64,000 nucleotides of DNA. It comes from Corynebacterium sp. zg-331 (GTDB lineage Bacteria > Actinomycetota > Actinomycetes > Mycobacteriales > Mycobacteriaceae). Shown here piece by piece: positions 1 to 10,323 of the stretch. The notes under the pieces are model-generated. The model saw only the letters and a list, made by a program, of their open reading frames with translations. It searched no databases and was not told where the DNA came from. A program made the position numbers and the translations under genes. Every line of letters begins with the position of its first letter. The stretch's first letter is position 1. The stretch spans positions 558,001-622,000 of the forward strand of contig NZ_JACMYD010000001.1 of assembly GCF_014267345.1 (NCBI RefSeq), in the 5' to 3' direction.

Positions 1-486
1 CTGGGCATGACCGCTAAGATTCGGGCGAGTCGCGGTATGCACAGGGTCGTCGTGCGCGAGGCCGAGGCCATTGGGGCCCTGTTAACCCGCATGGGTGCCC
101 AGCGCACCCGGCTGGAGTGGGACGTGCTACGCCGGGAGCGCGAGGAGCTCCTGGGTACCGATAGGCTGGTGAACTTCGACGATGCGAACCTGCGTCGTTC
201 GGCGCGCGCCGCCCTCGCGGCCGCGGTTCGAGTGGAGCGCGCGATGGAGCTCTTGGGGGACGACGTCCCCGAGCACCTCGCGGAGGCTGGTTACCTACGG
301 GTGGAGCATCAACAGGCTTCCTTGGAGGAGCTGGGCCGCCTGGCGGAGCCGCCCATGACCAAGGATGCCATCGCGGGGCGCATTCGCCGCCTGCTGTCCA
401 TGGCAGATAAAAAAGCGCAGGAAGAGGGTCTTGAGGATACTCGGTCCGTTCTCACGGAGGAGATGCTTGAGGGCGAGGAGCAATAA
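1..486 (+). CDS. whiA: WhiA, C-terminal part (cut by window start)
   Basis: The reading frame is open from base 1, so the gene begins outside the window; 161 residues are visible. The text matches the C-terminal helix-turn-helix part of the actinobacterial WhiA family: [19 protein letters not shown], then an [14 protein letters not shown] block and [20 protein letters not shown], the DNA-contacting helices. WhiA is a DNA-binding regulator with a LAGLIDADG-like N-terminal fold, which is not visible here. In corynebacteria whiA normally sits just upstream of gap, as it does here. The stop codon lies inside an 11-bp-arm inverted repeat that may end or regulate the transcript. Confidence 0.93.
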   Translation: MGMTAKIRASRGMHRVVVREAEAIGALLTRMGAQRTRLEWDVLRREREELLGTDRLVNFDDANLRRSARAALAAAVRVERAMELLGDDVPEHLAEAGYLRVEHQQASLEELGRLAEPPMTKDAIAGRIRRLLSMADKKAQEEGLEDTRSVLTEEMLEGEEQ

Positions 487-506
487 GTGATGAGTATCAC
501 TTATTG
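481..506. promoter_or_regulatory. Perfect inverted repeat at the whiA stop
   Basis: Arms of 11 bp (481-491 and 496-506) flank a 4-nt loop (gagt). The core reads GTGA-N6-TCAC, the half-site pattern of CRP/GlxR-type operators, but the outermost bases differ from the usual TGTGA/TCACA. No U-run follows, so it is a weak terminator candidate. It could be a GlxR-like site, an mRNA-end hairpin, or both. Confidence 0.45.
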
Positions 507-547
507 TGACGGCGGGGCGATAGCGTGGAGCGTGACGCCCCTAACCT

Positions 548-604
548 CCCCCGTACGGGGGTGATTCACCGCCGATCGCAGGGCAATAGTTATCGTCCGG
601 ACGA
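548..604. promoter_or_regulatory. Palindromes upstream of gap
   Basis: Three further dyads lie in the 274-bp whiA-gap gap: CCCCCGTACGGGGG at 548-561, GGTGATTCACC at 560-570 and TCGTCCGGACGA at 593-604. Apart from these and -10-like hexamers (TAGTGT 649-654, TACACT 690-695) nothing else is visible there. The symmetry suggests regulator binding; the proteins are unknown. Confidence 0.35.
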
Positions 605-706
605 GATAACCCTCGACTTTCCCGCGCCGACTTTTTGCTTTTGTTGGATAGTGTCTGGTTGAAGGTCTGCGGGCGAGGGGTGGGGGCGGTACACTCGTTC
701 CTGTGA

Positions 707-1765
<1,059 letters not shown>

Positions 1766-1785
1766 CCACTTGGTGCGTTGTACCC

Positions 1786-1830
1786 TGCGGCCCGGGGTGT
1801 GCCTCGGCACACCGGGGCCGCATTTTTCTT
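1786..1830 (+). terminator. Hairpin with T-run between gap and pgk
   Basis: Near-perfect 16-17-bp GC stem: arms GCGGCCCGGGGTGTGCC and GGCACACCGGGGCCGC, followed by ATTTTTCTT. It has the form of an intrinsic terminator, yet pgk starts only 20 bp further on in the same direction. Partial termination (attenuation) within the glycolytic operon is the likely role. Confidence 0.8.
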
Positions 1831-1849
1831 AGCCTGAAAGGATAATACT

Positions 1850-3067
1850 GTGACCATCAAGACCGTCGATGACCTGCTAGGCGAGGGCGTGGAGGGCCGC
1901 CACATCCTGGTGCGTTCGGATTTTAACGTTCCGCTTAACGAAGCCGGGGAAATCACCGATCCTGGGCGTATCCACGCCTCTTTGCCCACGCTCAAGGCGC
2001 TGGTCGAGGGCGGGGCCAAGGTCATCATCGCCGCGCATCTGGGCCGCCCCAAGGGCGAGATAAACCCCACGTTCTCCCTGGCGCCGGTGGCCGCGGCGCT
2101 CTCCGAGGCGCTGGGCCAATACGTGGCCCTAGCCAGTGACGTCGTGGGGGAGGACGCCCACGAGCGCGCCAACGGGCTCAACGAGGGGGACGTGCTGCTG
2201 CTGGAAAACGTCCGCTTCGATCCCCGAGAGACTTCGAAGGATGAGGAGGAGCGCGGCGGCCTCGCTAAGGAGCTGGCCGCCCTGGCTGCCGATAACGGAG
2301 CCTTCGTTTCCGATGGCTTCGGCGTGGTGCACCGCGCCCAGGCCTCCGTGTACGACGTAGCCAAGCACCTGCCGGCCTATGCGGGATACCTGGTGGGCAA
2401 GGAAGTCGATGTGCTGGAGAAGGTGGCCGCCGAGCCCGAGCACCCCTACGTGGTGGTGCTCGGCGGCTCCAAGGTCTCCGATAAGCTTGGTGTGATCGAG
2501 GCCCTGGCAAACAAGGCTGATCGCCTCATCATCGGCGGCGGTATGTGCTACACGTTCCTCGCGGCCCAGGGCTATAACGTGCAGCAGTCCCTTCTCCAAG
2601 AGGAGATGGTGGAGACCTGCTCCCGCTTGCTGGAGCGCTTCGGAGAGAAGATCGTGTTGCCGGTGGATCTGGTAGCCGCGAAGGAGTTTGCGGCGGATGC
2701 GGATAATACCGTGGTGTCCCTCGACGCCATCCCGGAGGGTTGGCAGTCCCTCGACATCGGCCCGGAATCCGTGGCCCGGTTTGCACAGGTCCTGGCGGAT
2801 TCTAAGACGGTGTTCTGGAACGGCCCGATGGGCGTATTCGAGTTCGAGGCCTTTGCCAAGGGCACCGCGGGCGTGGCCCAGGCGATCATCGACGCCACCA
2901 CCGAACATGGTTCCTTCACCGTGGTCGGCGGCGGGGACTCCGCGGCCTCCGTGCGCGCACTGGGGTTGAACGAGGAGGGCTTCTCCCACATCTCCACCGG
3001 CGGCGGCGCCTCCCTGGAGTTCTTAGAGGGCAAGGAATTGCCCGGCGTGGCCGTCCTCCACGTCTAA
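1850..3067 (+). CDS. pgk: Phosphoglycerate kinase
   Basis: Transfers phosphate from 1,3-bisphosphoglycerate to ADP in glycolysis. 405 residues, family-typical. The N-terminal substrate motif RSDFNVPL, the HLGRPKG segment, the hinge block [12 protein letters not shown] and the nucleotide-loop GGGDSAASV are all visible. GTG start with GAAAGGA at 1836-1842. It follows the gap terminator and precedes tpiA by 31 bp, so pgk and tpiA are probably co-transcribed. Confidence 0.98.
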   Translation: MTIKTVDDLLGEGVEGRHILVRSDFNVPLNEAGEITDPGRIHASLPTLKALVEGGAKVIIAAHLGRPKGEINPTFSLAPVAAALSEALGQYVALASDVVGEDAHERANGLNEGDVLLLENVRFDPRETSKDEEERGGLAKELAALAADNGAFVSDGFGVVHRAQASVYDVAKHLPAYAGYLVGKEVDVLEKVAAEPEHPYVVVLGGSKVSDKLGVIEALANKADRLIIGGGMCYTFLAAQGYNVQQSLLQEEMVETCSRLLERFGEKIVLPVDLVAAKEFAADADNTVVSLDAIPEGWQSLDIGPESVARFAQVLADSKTVFWNGPMGVFEFEAFAKGTAGVAQAIIDATTEHGSFTVVGGGDSAASVRALGLNEEGFSHISTGGGASLEFLEGKELPGVAVLHV

Positions 3068-3098
3068 ACACCCGAGCAACCAAGAAAGGCTTTTCCTC

Positions 3099-3881
3099 AT
3101 GGCACGTACCCCCCTGATTGCTGGCAACTGGAAGATGAACCTCGATCACCTTGAGGCCATCGCTACGGTACAAAAACTCGCCTTTGCCCTCCCCAAGGAG
3201 TACTGCGAGAAGGTCGATGTGGCGGTGACCGTACCCTTCACCGACCTGCGCTCCGTGCAGACCCTGGTGGAGGGCGACAAGCTGCAGATCAGCTACGGCG
3301 CGCAGGATGTTTCCGAGCACGAATCCGGTGCCTATACCGGCGAGATCTCCGCCGCTATGCTCGCCAAGCTGGGCTGCTCCTGGGTGGTTACCGGCCACTC
3401 CGAGCGCCGCCAGTATCACCACGAGACGGATGCTCAGGTGGCGGCCAAGTCTAAGGCCGCCCTGGATAAGGGCATCTCTCCCATCGTGTGCGTGGGCGAG
3501 TCCCTGGAGATCCGGGAGAAGGGCACCCACGTGGAACACGTGGTGGAGCAGACCAGGGCCTCCCTCGCGGGCCTGAGCCCCGAGGAGCTAGCGCGCACCG
3601 TGATCGCTTACGAGCCGGTGTGGGCCATCGGCACCGGTAAGGTGGCCTCCGCTGCGGACGCCCAGGAGGTTTGCCACGCCGTGCGCAACCTGATCCGCGA
3701 GATTGCCGACGAGGAGGTGGCCGACGGTATCCGCATTCTCTACGGTGGCTCGGTCAAAGCCGACACCGTGGCCGAGATCGTGGGCCAACCGGACGTGGAC
3801 GGAGGATTAGTGGGCGGCGCCTCCCTCGACGGGCAGGCCTTTGCCAAGCTGGCCGCGAACGCCGCTGGCCCGCTGAATTAG
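3099..3881 (+). CDS. tpiA: Triose-phosphate isomerase
   Basis: Interconverts dihydroxyacetone phosphate and glyceraldehyde 3-phosphate. 260 residues. The catalytic lysine lies in AGNWKMN near the N terminus, the electrophilic histidine in TGHSERR, and the glutamate base in [10 protein letters not shown]; the phosphate-gripping loop and LYGGSVK block are intact. ATG start after AAGAAAGG. It lies 31 bp after pgk. A GC-rich inverted repeat follows before ppc. Confidence 0.98.
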   Translation: MARTPLIAGNWKMNLDHLEAIATVQKLAFALPKEYCEKVDVAVTVPFTDLRSVQTLVEGDKLQISYGAQDVSEHESGAYTGEISAAMLAKLGCSWVVTGHSERRQYHHETDAQVAAKSKAALDKGISPIVCVGESLEIREKGTHVEHVVEQTRASLAGLSPEELARTVIAYEPVWAIGTGKVASAADAQEVCHAVRNLIREIADEEVADGIRILYGGSVKADTVAEIVGQPDVDGGLVGGASLDGQAFAKLAANAAGPLN

Positions 3882-3897
3882 CACACCCATTTTTCGA

Positions 3898-3940
3898 CGC
3901 CGCGGCAGCCTGGCCCACCCGCCGGGACCGCGGCGTTGTT
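3898..3940 (+). terminator. Weak hairpin between tpiA and ppc
   Basis: Inverted repeat CGCCGCGG (3898-3905) and CCGCGGCG (3928-3935), 22-nt loop, followed by TTGTT. It ends only six bases before the ppc ribosome-binding site (3941-3947). It may attenuate or process the operon mRNA rather than terminate fully. Confidence 0.4.
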
Positions 3941-3958
3941 AGGAAGGACACGCGACCC

Positions 3959-6724
3959 GTGGAACAGACTATTAATCTTCAAGACGACATCCGTTATCTC
4001 GGCCGTATCCTCGGTGAGGTCATCGCGCGGCAGGAGGGGCCGGAGGTCTTTGACCTCGTGGAGTTGGCTCGCCTCCAGGCCTTTGACATCGCCGGGCAGG
4101 ACGCCGATATGTCCGCGCTCATCGAGATGTTCCGGGACATTGATCCCGATCGCGCCGAGCCGGTGATCCGCGCTTTTAGCCACTTCGCGCTCATGGCCAA
4201 CCTCGCGGAGGATATTCACGACGAACACGCCCGCCTAGAGCACCAGCGCAGTGGCGCCCCGGCGCCGGATTCCACGCTGGAGGCCACGTGGGCCAAGTTG
4301 AGGGAAGCAAAGGTGACTCCGGAGGCGCTGGCAGAGGAGCTTCCCCACACCCTGGTGGCCCCGGTGCTCACCGCGCATCCCACCGAGACGCGCCGACGCA
4401 CCGTTTTCGACGCCCAAAAGCACATTGCCAAGGCCATGAGGCGTCGCCACGCGCTGATGGGTTCCCCGAACAACGCCCATGCTCAGCAGGAGCTGGAGGC
4501 GATCGACGACGCCATTCGGCGTCGGCTTACCGTGCTGTGGCAGACCGCACTGATCCGCGTGGCGCGCCCCCGCATCGAGGACGAGATCGAGGTGGGTCTA
4601 CGCTACTACAAGCTCAGCCTGCTCGAGGAGATACCCAGGATTAACCTGGACGTGCTCGCTCGGTTGCGCCAGGCTCTGGGGCGCGAGGTGGAGCCGCATG
4701 CGATCATCCGGCCCGGCTCGTGGATCGGCGGCGATCACGACGGCAACCCCTACGTCACCGCGGCGACCCTCGATTACGCCACCCGCCGAGCCGCGGCCAC
4801 GGTGCTTCAGCACTACTGTTCCGAACTGCACGCCCTGGAGCACGAGCTGAGCATTTCTGATCGGATGAGCGAGGTCAGCGTCGATCTCTACGCGCTGGCC
4901 GAACGAGGCCACAACGACGTGCCCAGTCGCATCGACGAGCCGTATCGCCGCGCCGTTCATGGCCTGCGCGGACGCATGCTCGCCACCATCGCCACACTCA
5001 TCGACGAGGATGCGGTAGAGGGCCAGTGGCACCGCACCCACGAGCCCTATGCCTCGGCGGAGGAGTTCGCCTCCGATCTGGAGACCATCGATGCCTCCCT
5101 GCGCATCAGCAAGGACGACATCATCGCCGATGATCGGCTGGCTCGCCTGCGCGCCGCCGTGCAGAGCTTTGGCTTCCACCTCTATTCGATGGACATTCGG
5201 CAAAACTCCGAGAGTTACGAGGACGTACTCACGGAGATCCTGAGCGTGGCTCGCGTCACCGAGAACTACCGGGCTCTTGGGGAGGACGACAAGATCGAGC
5301 TCCTAGTGCGCGAGCTGGAGACCCCGCGACCGCTCGTGCCCACCGGCTACGCGGGCTACGGGGAGGTCACCGAACGCGAACTGGGAATATTCCGCCAGGC
5401 CGCAGCCTCCGTGGAGCGCTTTGGTCCGGAGTCCGTTCCGCACTGCATCATCTCCATGGCTGAATCCGTCAGCGACATCCTGGAACCGATGGTGTTGCTC
5501 AAGGAGGTGGGCCTGATCCAGGCCGGCGGGCAAGCACCCACCGGCACCGTGGACATCATCCCGCTCTTTGAGACCATCGACGACCTCAACGCCGGGGCCG
5601 GTATCCTAGAAAAGCTCTGGAACATCCCCCTGTACCGCGAATATCTGCGCCAGCGCGGCGACGTCCAGGAGGTCATGCTGGGCTATTCCGACTCGAACAA
5701 GGATGGCGGGTACTTCGCCGCCAACTGGGCGCTCTACAGCGGGGAGATGGATCTGGTGCGCGTGTGCCGCGAGCACGGCCTGCGGTTGCGCCTCTTCCAC
5801 GGTCGCGGCGGCACCGTGGGCCGCGGTGGCGGCCCATCCTACGACGCGATCCTGGCCCAGCCGCAGGGGGCCGTCGCCGGTTCCGTGCGCATCACCGAGC
5901 AGGGCGAAATCATCTCCGCCAAGTATGGTTCCCGCGACACCGCCCGGTGGAACCTGGAGGCCCTGGTCTCTGCCACGCTGGAGGCCAGCGTCCTGGACAT
6001 CAATGACCTGGAGGATCCGCAGCGCGCCTACGAGATCATGGCCTGGCTCTCCACGGCGAGCCAGCGTAAATATTCCGAGCTGGCGCACGAGGACCCCGGC
6101 TTCATTCAATATTTCACGGAGTCCACCCCTTTGCAGGAGATCGGTGCCCTGAATATTGGTTCGCGTCCCTCCTCCCGCAAGCAGACCACCACGCTTGCGG
6201 ACCTGCGCGCCATCCCGTGGGTACTCTCGTGGTCGCAGTCCCGGGTCATGCTGCCCGGCTGGTTCGGCGTGGGTACCGCGCTGCACCAATGGATCGAGAC
6301 GGGCGATGACCCCGAGGAGCGGGTGCGGGAGTTGCGCGCGCTCAACGAGTCCTGGCCCTTCTTCAACTCGGTGCTTTCCAACATGGCCCAGGTGATGAGC
6401 AAGGCGGAGATGCACCTGGCTCGGCTGTATGCCGATCTCATCGACAACGAGGAGGTCTCCGCGCGGATCTACCGTACCATCCGGGAGGAATACGATCTCA
6501 CGCTGGCGATGTTCGCGCGGATCACCGGACGCGAGCAGCTTCTGGCGGATAACCCCGCTCTGGCTCGCTCCGTGCGTTCGCGCTACCCCTATCTGCTGCC
6601 GCTGAATATCATTCAGGTGGAGCTGCTACGTCGGTACCGCGCGGGCGATCACCGCGATAGCGTGACCGCCGGCATTCAGCTCACGATGAACGGTTTGGCC
6701 ACGGCGCTGCGCAACTCCGGCTAA
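3959..6724 (+). CDS. ppc: Phosphoenolpyruvate carboxylase
   Basis: Anaplerotic carboxylation of PEP to oxaloacetate. The frame is open further upstream, but GTG at 3959 is preceded by AGGAAGG (3941-3947) and gives 921 residues, close to the family length. Catalytic His140 sits in TAHPTETRRR. The LGYSDSNKDGGY segment and the glycine-rich loop FHGRGGTVGRGGG (around residue 613) are intact, and the protein ends in the usual short hydrophobic tail (LRNSG). It is the fourth gene of the glycolytic cluster. Regulation by allosteric effectors is known for the family and cannot be judged here. Confidence 0.97.
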   Translation: MEQTINLQDDIRYLGRILGEVIARQEGPEVFDLVELARLQAFDIAGQDADMSALIEMFRDIDPDRAEPVIRAFSHFALMANLAEDIHDEHARLEHQRSGAPAPDSTLEATWAKLREAKVTPEALAEELPHTLVAPVLTAHPTETRRRTVFDAQKHIAKAMRRRHALMGSPNNAHAQQELEAIDDAIRRRLTVLWQTALIRVARPRIEDEIEVGLRYYKLSLLEEIPRINLDVLARLRQALGREVEPHAIIRPGSWIGGDHDGNPYVTAATLDYATRRAAATVLQHYCSELHALEHELSISDRMSEVSVDLYALAERGHNDVPSRIDEPYRRAVHGLRGRMLATIATLIDEDAVEGQWHRTHEPYASAEEFASDLETIDASLRISKDDIIADDRLARLRAAVQSFGFHLYSMDIRQNSESYEDVLTEILSVARVTENYRALGEDDKIELLVRELETPRPLVPTGYAGYGEVTERELGIFRQAAASVERFGPESVPHCIISMAESVSDILEPMVLLKEVGLIQAGGQAPTGTVDIIPLFETIDDLNAGAGILEKLWNIPLYREYLRQRGDVQEVMLGYSDSNKDGGYFAANWALYSGEMDLVRVCREHGLRLRLFHGRGGTVGRGGGPSYDAILAQPQGAVAGSVRITEQGEIISAKYGSRDTARWNLEALVSATLEASVLDINDLEDPQRAYEIMAWLSTASQRKYSELAHEDPGFIQYFTESTPLQEIGALNIGSRPSSRKQTTTLADLRAIPWVLSWSQSRVMLPGWFGVGTALHQWIETGDDPEERVRELRALNESWPFFNSVLSNMAQVMSKAEMHLARLYADLIDNEEVSARIYRTIREEYDLTLAMFARITGREQLLADNPALARSVRSRYPYLLPLNIIQVELLRRYRAGDHRDSVTAGIQLTMNGLATALRNSG

Positions 6725-6731
6725 ATAATAT

Positions 6732-6790
6732 GCCGGCGGGGGCGGAGCGCCCGCTGGCCTGTCCCCACCCGTGGTGTAGGGTGGGGACAG
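6732..6790 (+). promoter_or_regulatory. Two tandem hairpins between ppc and secG
   Basis: First hairpin: GCCGGCGGG (6732-6740) with CCCGCTGGC (6750-6758), one mismatch. Second: CTGTCCCCACCC (6759-6770) with GGGTGGGGACAG (6779-6790), a perfect 12-bp stem with an 8-nt loop. Neither has a U-run, so they could be a factor-assisted terminator or an mRNA-end stabiliser. secG starts 32 bp later. Confidence 0.5.
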
Positions 6791-6822
6791 TTCCCCCGAC
6801 TGTATCCTTGAAAAGGAATGAC

Positions 6823-7056
6823 ATGGTTCTTGCGTTTGAGATCATTCTTGTGCTGACCGCCGTCCTCATGACGGTGCTGGTGCTGCTGCACAAGGGCAAG
6901 GGCGGCGGCCTCTCTAGCCTCTTCGGCGGCGGCGTGCAATCCAACCTCTCCGGCTCCACCGTGGTGGAAAAGAACCTCGATCGTTACACCATCGTGGTGG
7001 CGCTGATCTGGGTCGTGTGCATCATTGCCCTGAATCTTATCCAGGCCTACGCCTAG
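6823..7056 (+). CDS. secG: Preprotein translocase subunit SecG
   Basis: Small membrane subunit of the SecYEG export channel. The ATG at 6823, preceded by AAAAGGAA, gives 77 residues, the usual size; the longer upstream frame has no family similarity. Two transmembrane segments are visible (about residues 3-21 and 50-70), separated by the conserved glycine-rich cytosolic loop KGKGGGLSSLFGGG. secG follows ppc in other corynebacteria as well. It converges on pgl. Confidence 0.95.
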   Translation: MVLAFEIILVLTAVLMTVLVLLHKGKGGGLSSLFGGGVQSNLSGSTVVEKNLDRYTIVVALIWVVCIIALNLIQAYA

Positions 7057-7064
7057 CGGCCTTG

Positions 7065-7080
7065 GCGCGCTACAGCGCGC
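7065..7080. terminator. Inverted repeat between convergent secG and pgl
   Basis: GCGCGCT (7065-7071) and AGCGCGC (7074-7080) form a tight hairpin overlapping the pgl stop codon and lying 8 bp after the secG stop. No T-run on either side, so it is only a possible bidirectional end signal. Confidence 0.3.
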
Positions 7081-7777
7081 TGGCGGCCTCCTCGTCGAGG
7101 AAAAGAATCGTTTCCTCCGTGCCCTGTGCCCCGGATGCGGGCCAGGACGAGGCTTCTTCTTCGCGCGCCACCGCCGCCACGGCCTCGGCCTTGGTCGCCC
7201 CGGAAACCAGCAGCCATACCCGCCGCGCCCTTCGGATGGCCGGCAACGTCAGGCTCACTCGGCGTGCCGGGGGCTTGGGGGAGTCGGGCACTGCCACCAC
7301 CCACCGCCGCGTCTCCGCGATGGCGGGGGAGTGCGGGAAGAGGGAATTGACGTGTCCCTCCCCACCCATCCCCAACAGATGCAGGTCAAACCCTTCCGGG
7401 GCGTAACAGCGTAGGATGTCCTCGTAGCGCTCGGTCGCTTCGTCCAGACGGATCCCACCCCCCAGCCCCATGCCGTGAATGTTCTTCGCGGGGATCTCCA
7501 CGGCGTCGAGCAGGGCGGCGCGCGCTTGCCCTTCGTTCGACTCGGAGTCGGTGACCGGCACATCGCGTTCGTCTCCGAAAAAGACGTGCACGTGCGCCCA
7601 GTCAATATCTGCCCGCTCGCGGAGGCGTTCGAGCAGGGCGATGCCGGCACCCCCGCCCGTGAGTACCACGCGGGCCTGGCCGTCGCCACGGGCCTGCGCC
7701 TGGCGGATCACCGCGGCCACGCCGTCTGCGGCCGCCGCCACGAGGGCCGACAGATCCGGGTATCGCTGGATATTCAT
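7070..7777 (-). CDS. pgl: 6-phosphogluconolactonase
   Basis: Hydrolyses 6-phosphogluconolactone, the product of Zwf, in the oxidative pentose-phosphate branch. 235 residues of the SugarP isomerase/DevB family: the LTGGGAGIALL nucleotide-like loop, VFFGDERDVP, and LGMGGEGHVNSLFPHSP with its catalytic histidine. The ATG overlaps the opcA stop as ATGA, indicating translational coupling. Last gene of the tkt-tal-zwf-opcA-pgl operon. Confidence 0.96.
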   Translation of the reverse strand: MNIQRYPDLSALVAAAADGVAAVIRQAQARGDGQARVVLTGGGAGIALLERLRERADIDWAHVHVFFGDERDVPVTDSESNEGQARAALLDAVEIPAKNIHGMGLGGGIRLDEATERYEDILRCYAPEGFDLHLLGMGGEGHVNSLFPHSPAIAETRRWVVAVPDSPKPPARRVSLTLPAIRRARRVWLLVSGATKAEAVAAVAREEEASSWPASGAQGTEETILFLDEEAASAL

Positions 7778-8697
7778 ACGCGCTCTTCCTCCTCGTTATT
7801 GTCAAAGATCACCGCGCCGACCCCCTCGAGTGCCTCCGCATAGATCACGTCGGGGTCCAGGTGCCGCAGTTCCTCAGCCAAGCAGTCCGCCGTGGAGCGG
7901 GGATTGAGGGCCACTAGGGATTCTGGTCGCTGGGGCATGCGCACGGAGATAGTCGAATGACTGCGGTTGTGAATGGTCACGGGGCCGCTGGGGAACTCCA
8001 CGTGCAGCTCGCAGGGATCCAGGTCGCCCTTGATCTGGTGGGTGGCCACGCCTCGGCGCACTGGTACCCCCAGGCGACTGGCCAGCCATCCCGCGGCCAA
8101 GTCGATGCTCGGGTTATTCCGCGGGCCTTTCACGCTCACAGAGACGATGTCTTCTTGGGGATGAAAGTCCAGGGAGGAGGCCACCACGCCCCGCCACTGG
8201 GTGATCCTCGCCCAGGCGAGATCGGAGTCACCGGGGGCATAGCTGTCAGGCCGGAGCCCACCGTCGGTGATCCGGCGCTGGGCGAGGCACCCCACCGGGT
8301 GCTCGGCGGGCACCTCGGGGGCCTGGGAGGGCCACCAGGCCACGATAGGGGTATCCGGTAGCAGCAGGGGGGTGACCACGGAATCCGCATGGGCGGCCAC
8401 ATCCCCGCGCAGGGTCATGATGACGAATTCGCTGGCGCCCACGGTTCCTCCCACGCGAATTTCCGCGTCCACTCCGGGAATTTGCGCGGGACCGCCATCG
8501 ATGAGCACGAGCACCCGGGAGGGATGTTCCCAGGAGGCGTCGGTGGTGACCCGGATGATCTCGGAGAGGTCGTCGCCGGAGGCCGTCATCACGATGAGGG
8601 TGAGGACTCGGCCGGTGGTCTGAGCGGTGGTCTCGTGAATGTGCTGTAGCGATGCGGCAATATCGCGGGTGGTGGTATCGGGAAGCTCGATAATCAC
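7774..8697 (-). CDS. opcA: Glucose-6-phosphate dehydrogenase assembly protein OpcA
   Basis: Actinobacterial/cyanobacterial OpcA, which associates with glucose-6-phosphate dehydrogenase and supports its activity. 307 residues. Recognised by the N-terminal DTTTRDIAASLQHIHE segment, the VVAWWPSQAPEVPAEHPVG centre, and its position directly between zwf and pgl. GTG start with GAGAAAGG upstream; 15 bp after zwf and overlapping pgl by 4 bp. No catalytic motif is expected. Confidence 0.95.
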   Translation of the reverse strand: MIIELPDTTTRDIAASLQHIHETTAQTTGRVLTLIVMTASGDDLSEIIRVTTDASWEHPSRVLVLIDGGPAQIPGVDAEIRVGGTVGASEFVIMTLRGDVAAHADSVVTPLLLPDTPIVAWWPSQAPEVPAEHPVGCLAQRRITDGGLRPDSYAPGDSDLAWARITQWRGVVASSLDFHPQEDIVSVSVKGPRNNPSIDLAAGWLASRLGVPVRRGVATHQIKGDLDPCELHVEFPSGPVTIHNRSHSTISVRMPQRPESLVALNPRSTADCLAEELRHLDPDVIYAEALEGVGAVIFDNNEEEERV

Positions 8698-8712
8698 GTC
8701 CGATGCCTTTCT

Positions 8713-10230
8713 CTAGGGTCGCCGCCAGGCGCGACCGGTTCGGGTGAGCATGTGATCGGCGGAAGCCGGTCCCCAGGTGCCGGCCTGGTACTCGTCCGGC
8801 TTGCCGGAGACCGCCCAGTGCTCCAGCACCGGGTCGAGGATCTGCCAGCTCAACTCCACCTCGGAGTTGGTGGGGAAGAGGCTGGACTCGTCGCGCAGAG
8901 CATCGAGGATCAGGCGTTCATAAGCCTCGGGGGATTCCTCGGTAAAGGCCTCCGCGTAGGAGAAGTCCATGTTGACGTCGCGTACCTCCATCGCGGAGCC
9001 GGGAACCTTGGAGCCAAAGCGCATGAGCACCCCCTCGTCCGGTTGGATGCGGATCACCACGGCGTTCTGTTCCAGGGGATGAGGTCCCTGGTCGCCGAAG
9101 AGGTGGTGGGGGGCGGACTTGAACACCAGGGCAATCTCCGTGACGCGCCGTCCCAAGCGCTTGCCGGTGCGCAGATAAAACGGCACCCCCGCCCAGCGCC
9201 GCGAGGCAATCTCCAGGGTGCAGGCGGCGTAGGTCTCCGTGGTGGAATCTGGGTCAAAACCCTCCTCCTCGCGCAGGCCCTGCACGTAGGTGGAGCCCTG
9301 CCAGCCTGCGGTGTACTGTCCACGCGCGGTGGTCTCTTCCAGCGGGTAGACCGGCCTGGTGGCGCGCAATACCTTGATCTTCTCGGTGCGCAGCTGATGG
9401 GGCGAAAAGGAGATCGGTTCCTCCATGGCCACCAAGGCCAGCAGCTGAATGAGATGGTTTTGAATCACGTCGCGGGCCGCGCCGATGGTGTCATAATAGC
9501 CCGCGCGACCACCCACGCCGATGTCCTCGGCCATCGTGATCTGTACGTGGTCGATGTAATGGGCGTTCCAAAACGGCTCGAAAAGCTGGTTTGCAAAGCG
9601 CAGTGCCATGATATTTTGCACCGTTTCCTTGCCCAGGTAGTGATCGATGCGAAAGACCGAGGACTCCGGGAAGACCGCGTTGACGATGCCGTTGAGTTCC
9701 CTGGCGGATTCCTGATCGTGGCCGAAAGGTTTTTCGATAATAACACGCCGCCACGAACCCTCCGGGGCCTTAGCCACATTACTGCGCTCTAGCTGGTGGC
9801 AAACCGCGGCGAAAAAGTCCGGGGGCACAGAGAGATATAGCGCCCAGTTTCCCGAGGTGCCGCGGGTGGCGTCCATGTGCGCCAGGGTCTCGGCGAGGCG
9901 ATCGAAGGCGGCATCGTCGTCGAAGTCGCCGGTGACAAAATGCATTCCCTCGGCGAGGCGATCCCACACATTCTGGTGGAATTTGGTGCGGGCTTTGTCC
10001 TTGACGGCGGCCAGCACGTATTCCTCAAAGTCCTGCTTGCTCCACTGCCTACGGCCGTAGCCGACCAGGGTAAAGCCAGCCGGGAGAAGCCCCCTATTGG
10101 CGAGGTCATAGATGGCCGGAAGGAGTTTCTTACGGGCAAGATCGCCGGTGACCCCAAAGATCACCATGCCCGAAGGGCCCGCAATGAGGGGCAATCGCTT
10201 ATCCCGCGGATCGCGGAGCGGGTTTGTCAC
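8713..10230 (-). CDS. zwf: Glucose-6-phosphate 1-dehydrogenase
   Basis: First, NADP-reducing step of the oxidative pentose-phosphate pathway. The GTG at 10230 is chosen because AAAGGGAGAAG precedes it and the product begins TNPLRDPRDKRL, the usual corynebacterial N terminus; this gives 505 residues. A longer frame upstream lacks similarity. The nucleotide motif GVTGDLARKKLLP and the active-site RIDHYLGKETVQN are present, and the protein ends in the family-typical tail TGRAWRRP. Lies between tal and opcA in one operon. Confidence 0.96.
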   Translation of the reverse strand: MTNPLRDPRDKRLPLIAGPSGMVIFGVTGDLARKKLLPAIYDLANRGLLPAGFTLVGYGRRQWSKQDFEEYVLAAVKDKARTKFHQNVWDRLAEGMHFVTGDFDDDAAFDRLAETLAHMDATRGTSGNWALYLSVPPDFFAAVCHQLERSNVAKAPEGSWRRVIIEKPFGHDQESARELNGIVNAVFPESSVFRIDHYLGKETVQNIMALRFANQLFEPFWNAHYIDHVQITMAEDIGVGGRAGYYDTIGAARDVIQNHLIQLLALVAMEEPISFSPHQLRTEKIKVLRATRPVYPLEETTARGQYTAGWQGSTYVQGLREEEGFDPDSTTETYAACTLEIASRRWAGVPFYLRTGKRLGRRVTEIALVFKSAPHHLFGDQGPHPLEQNAVVIRIQPDEGVLMRFGSKVPGSAMEVRDVNMDFSYAEAFTEESPEAYERLILDALRDESSLFPTNSEVELSWQILDPVLEHWAVSGKPDEYQAGTWGPASADHMLTRTGRAWRRP

Positions 10231-10323
10231 GTTCTTCTCCCTTTCGAAGAATGCAGAGCGCCGGCCGAGGTTGGCGGATAATAACTCATTCCGACCCCGG
10301 CCCGGCACCCGTGAGGATGGTAT

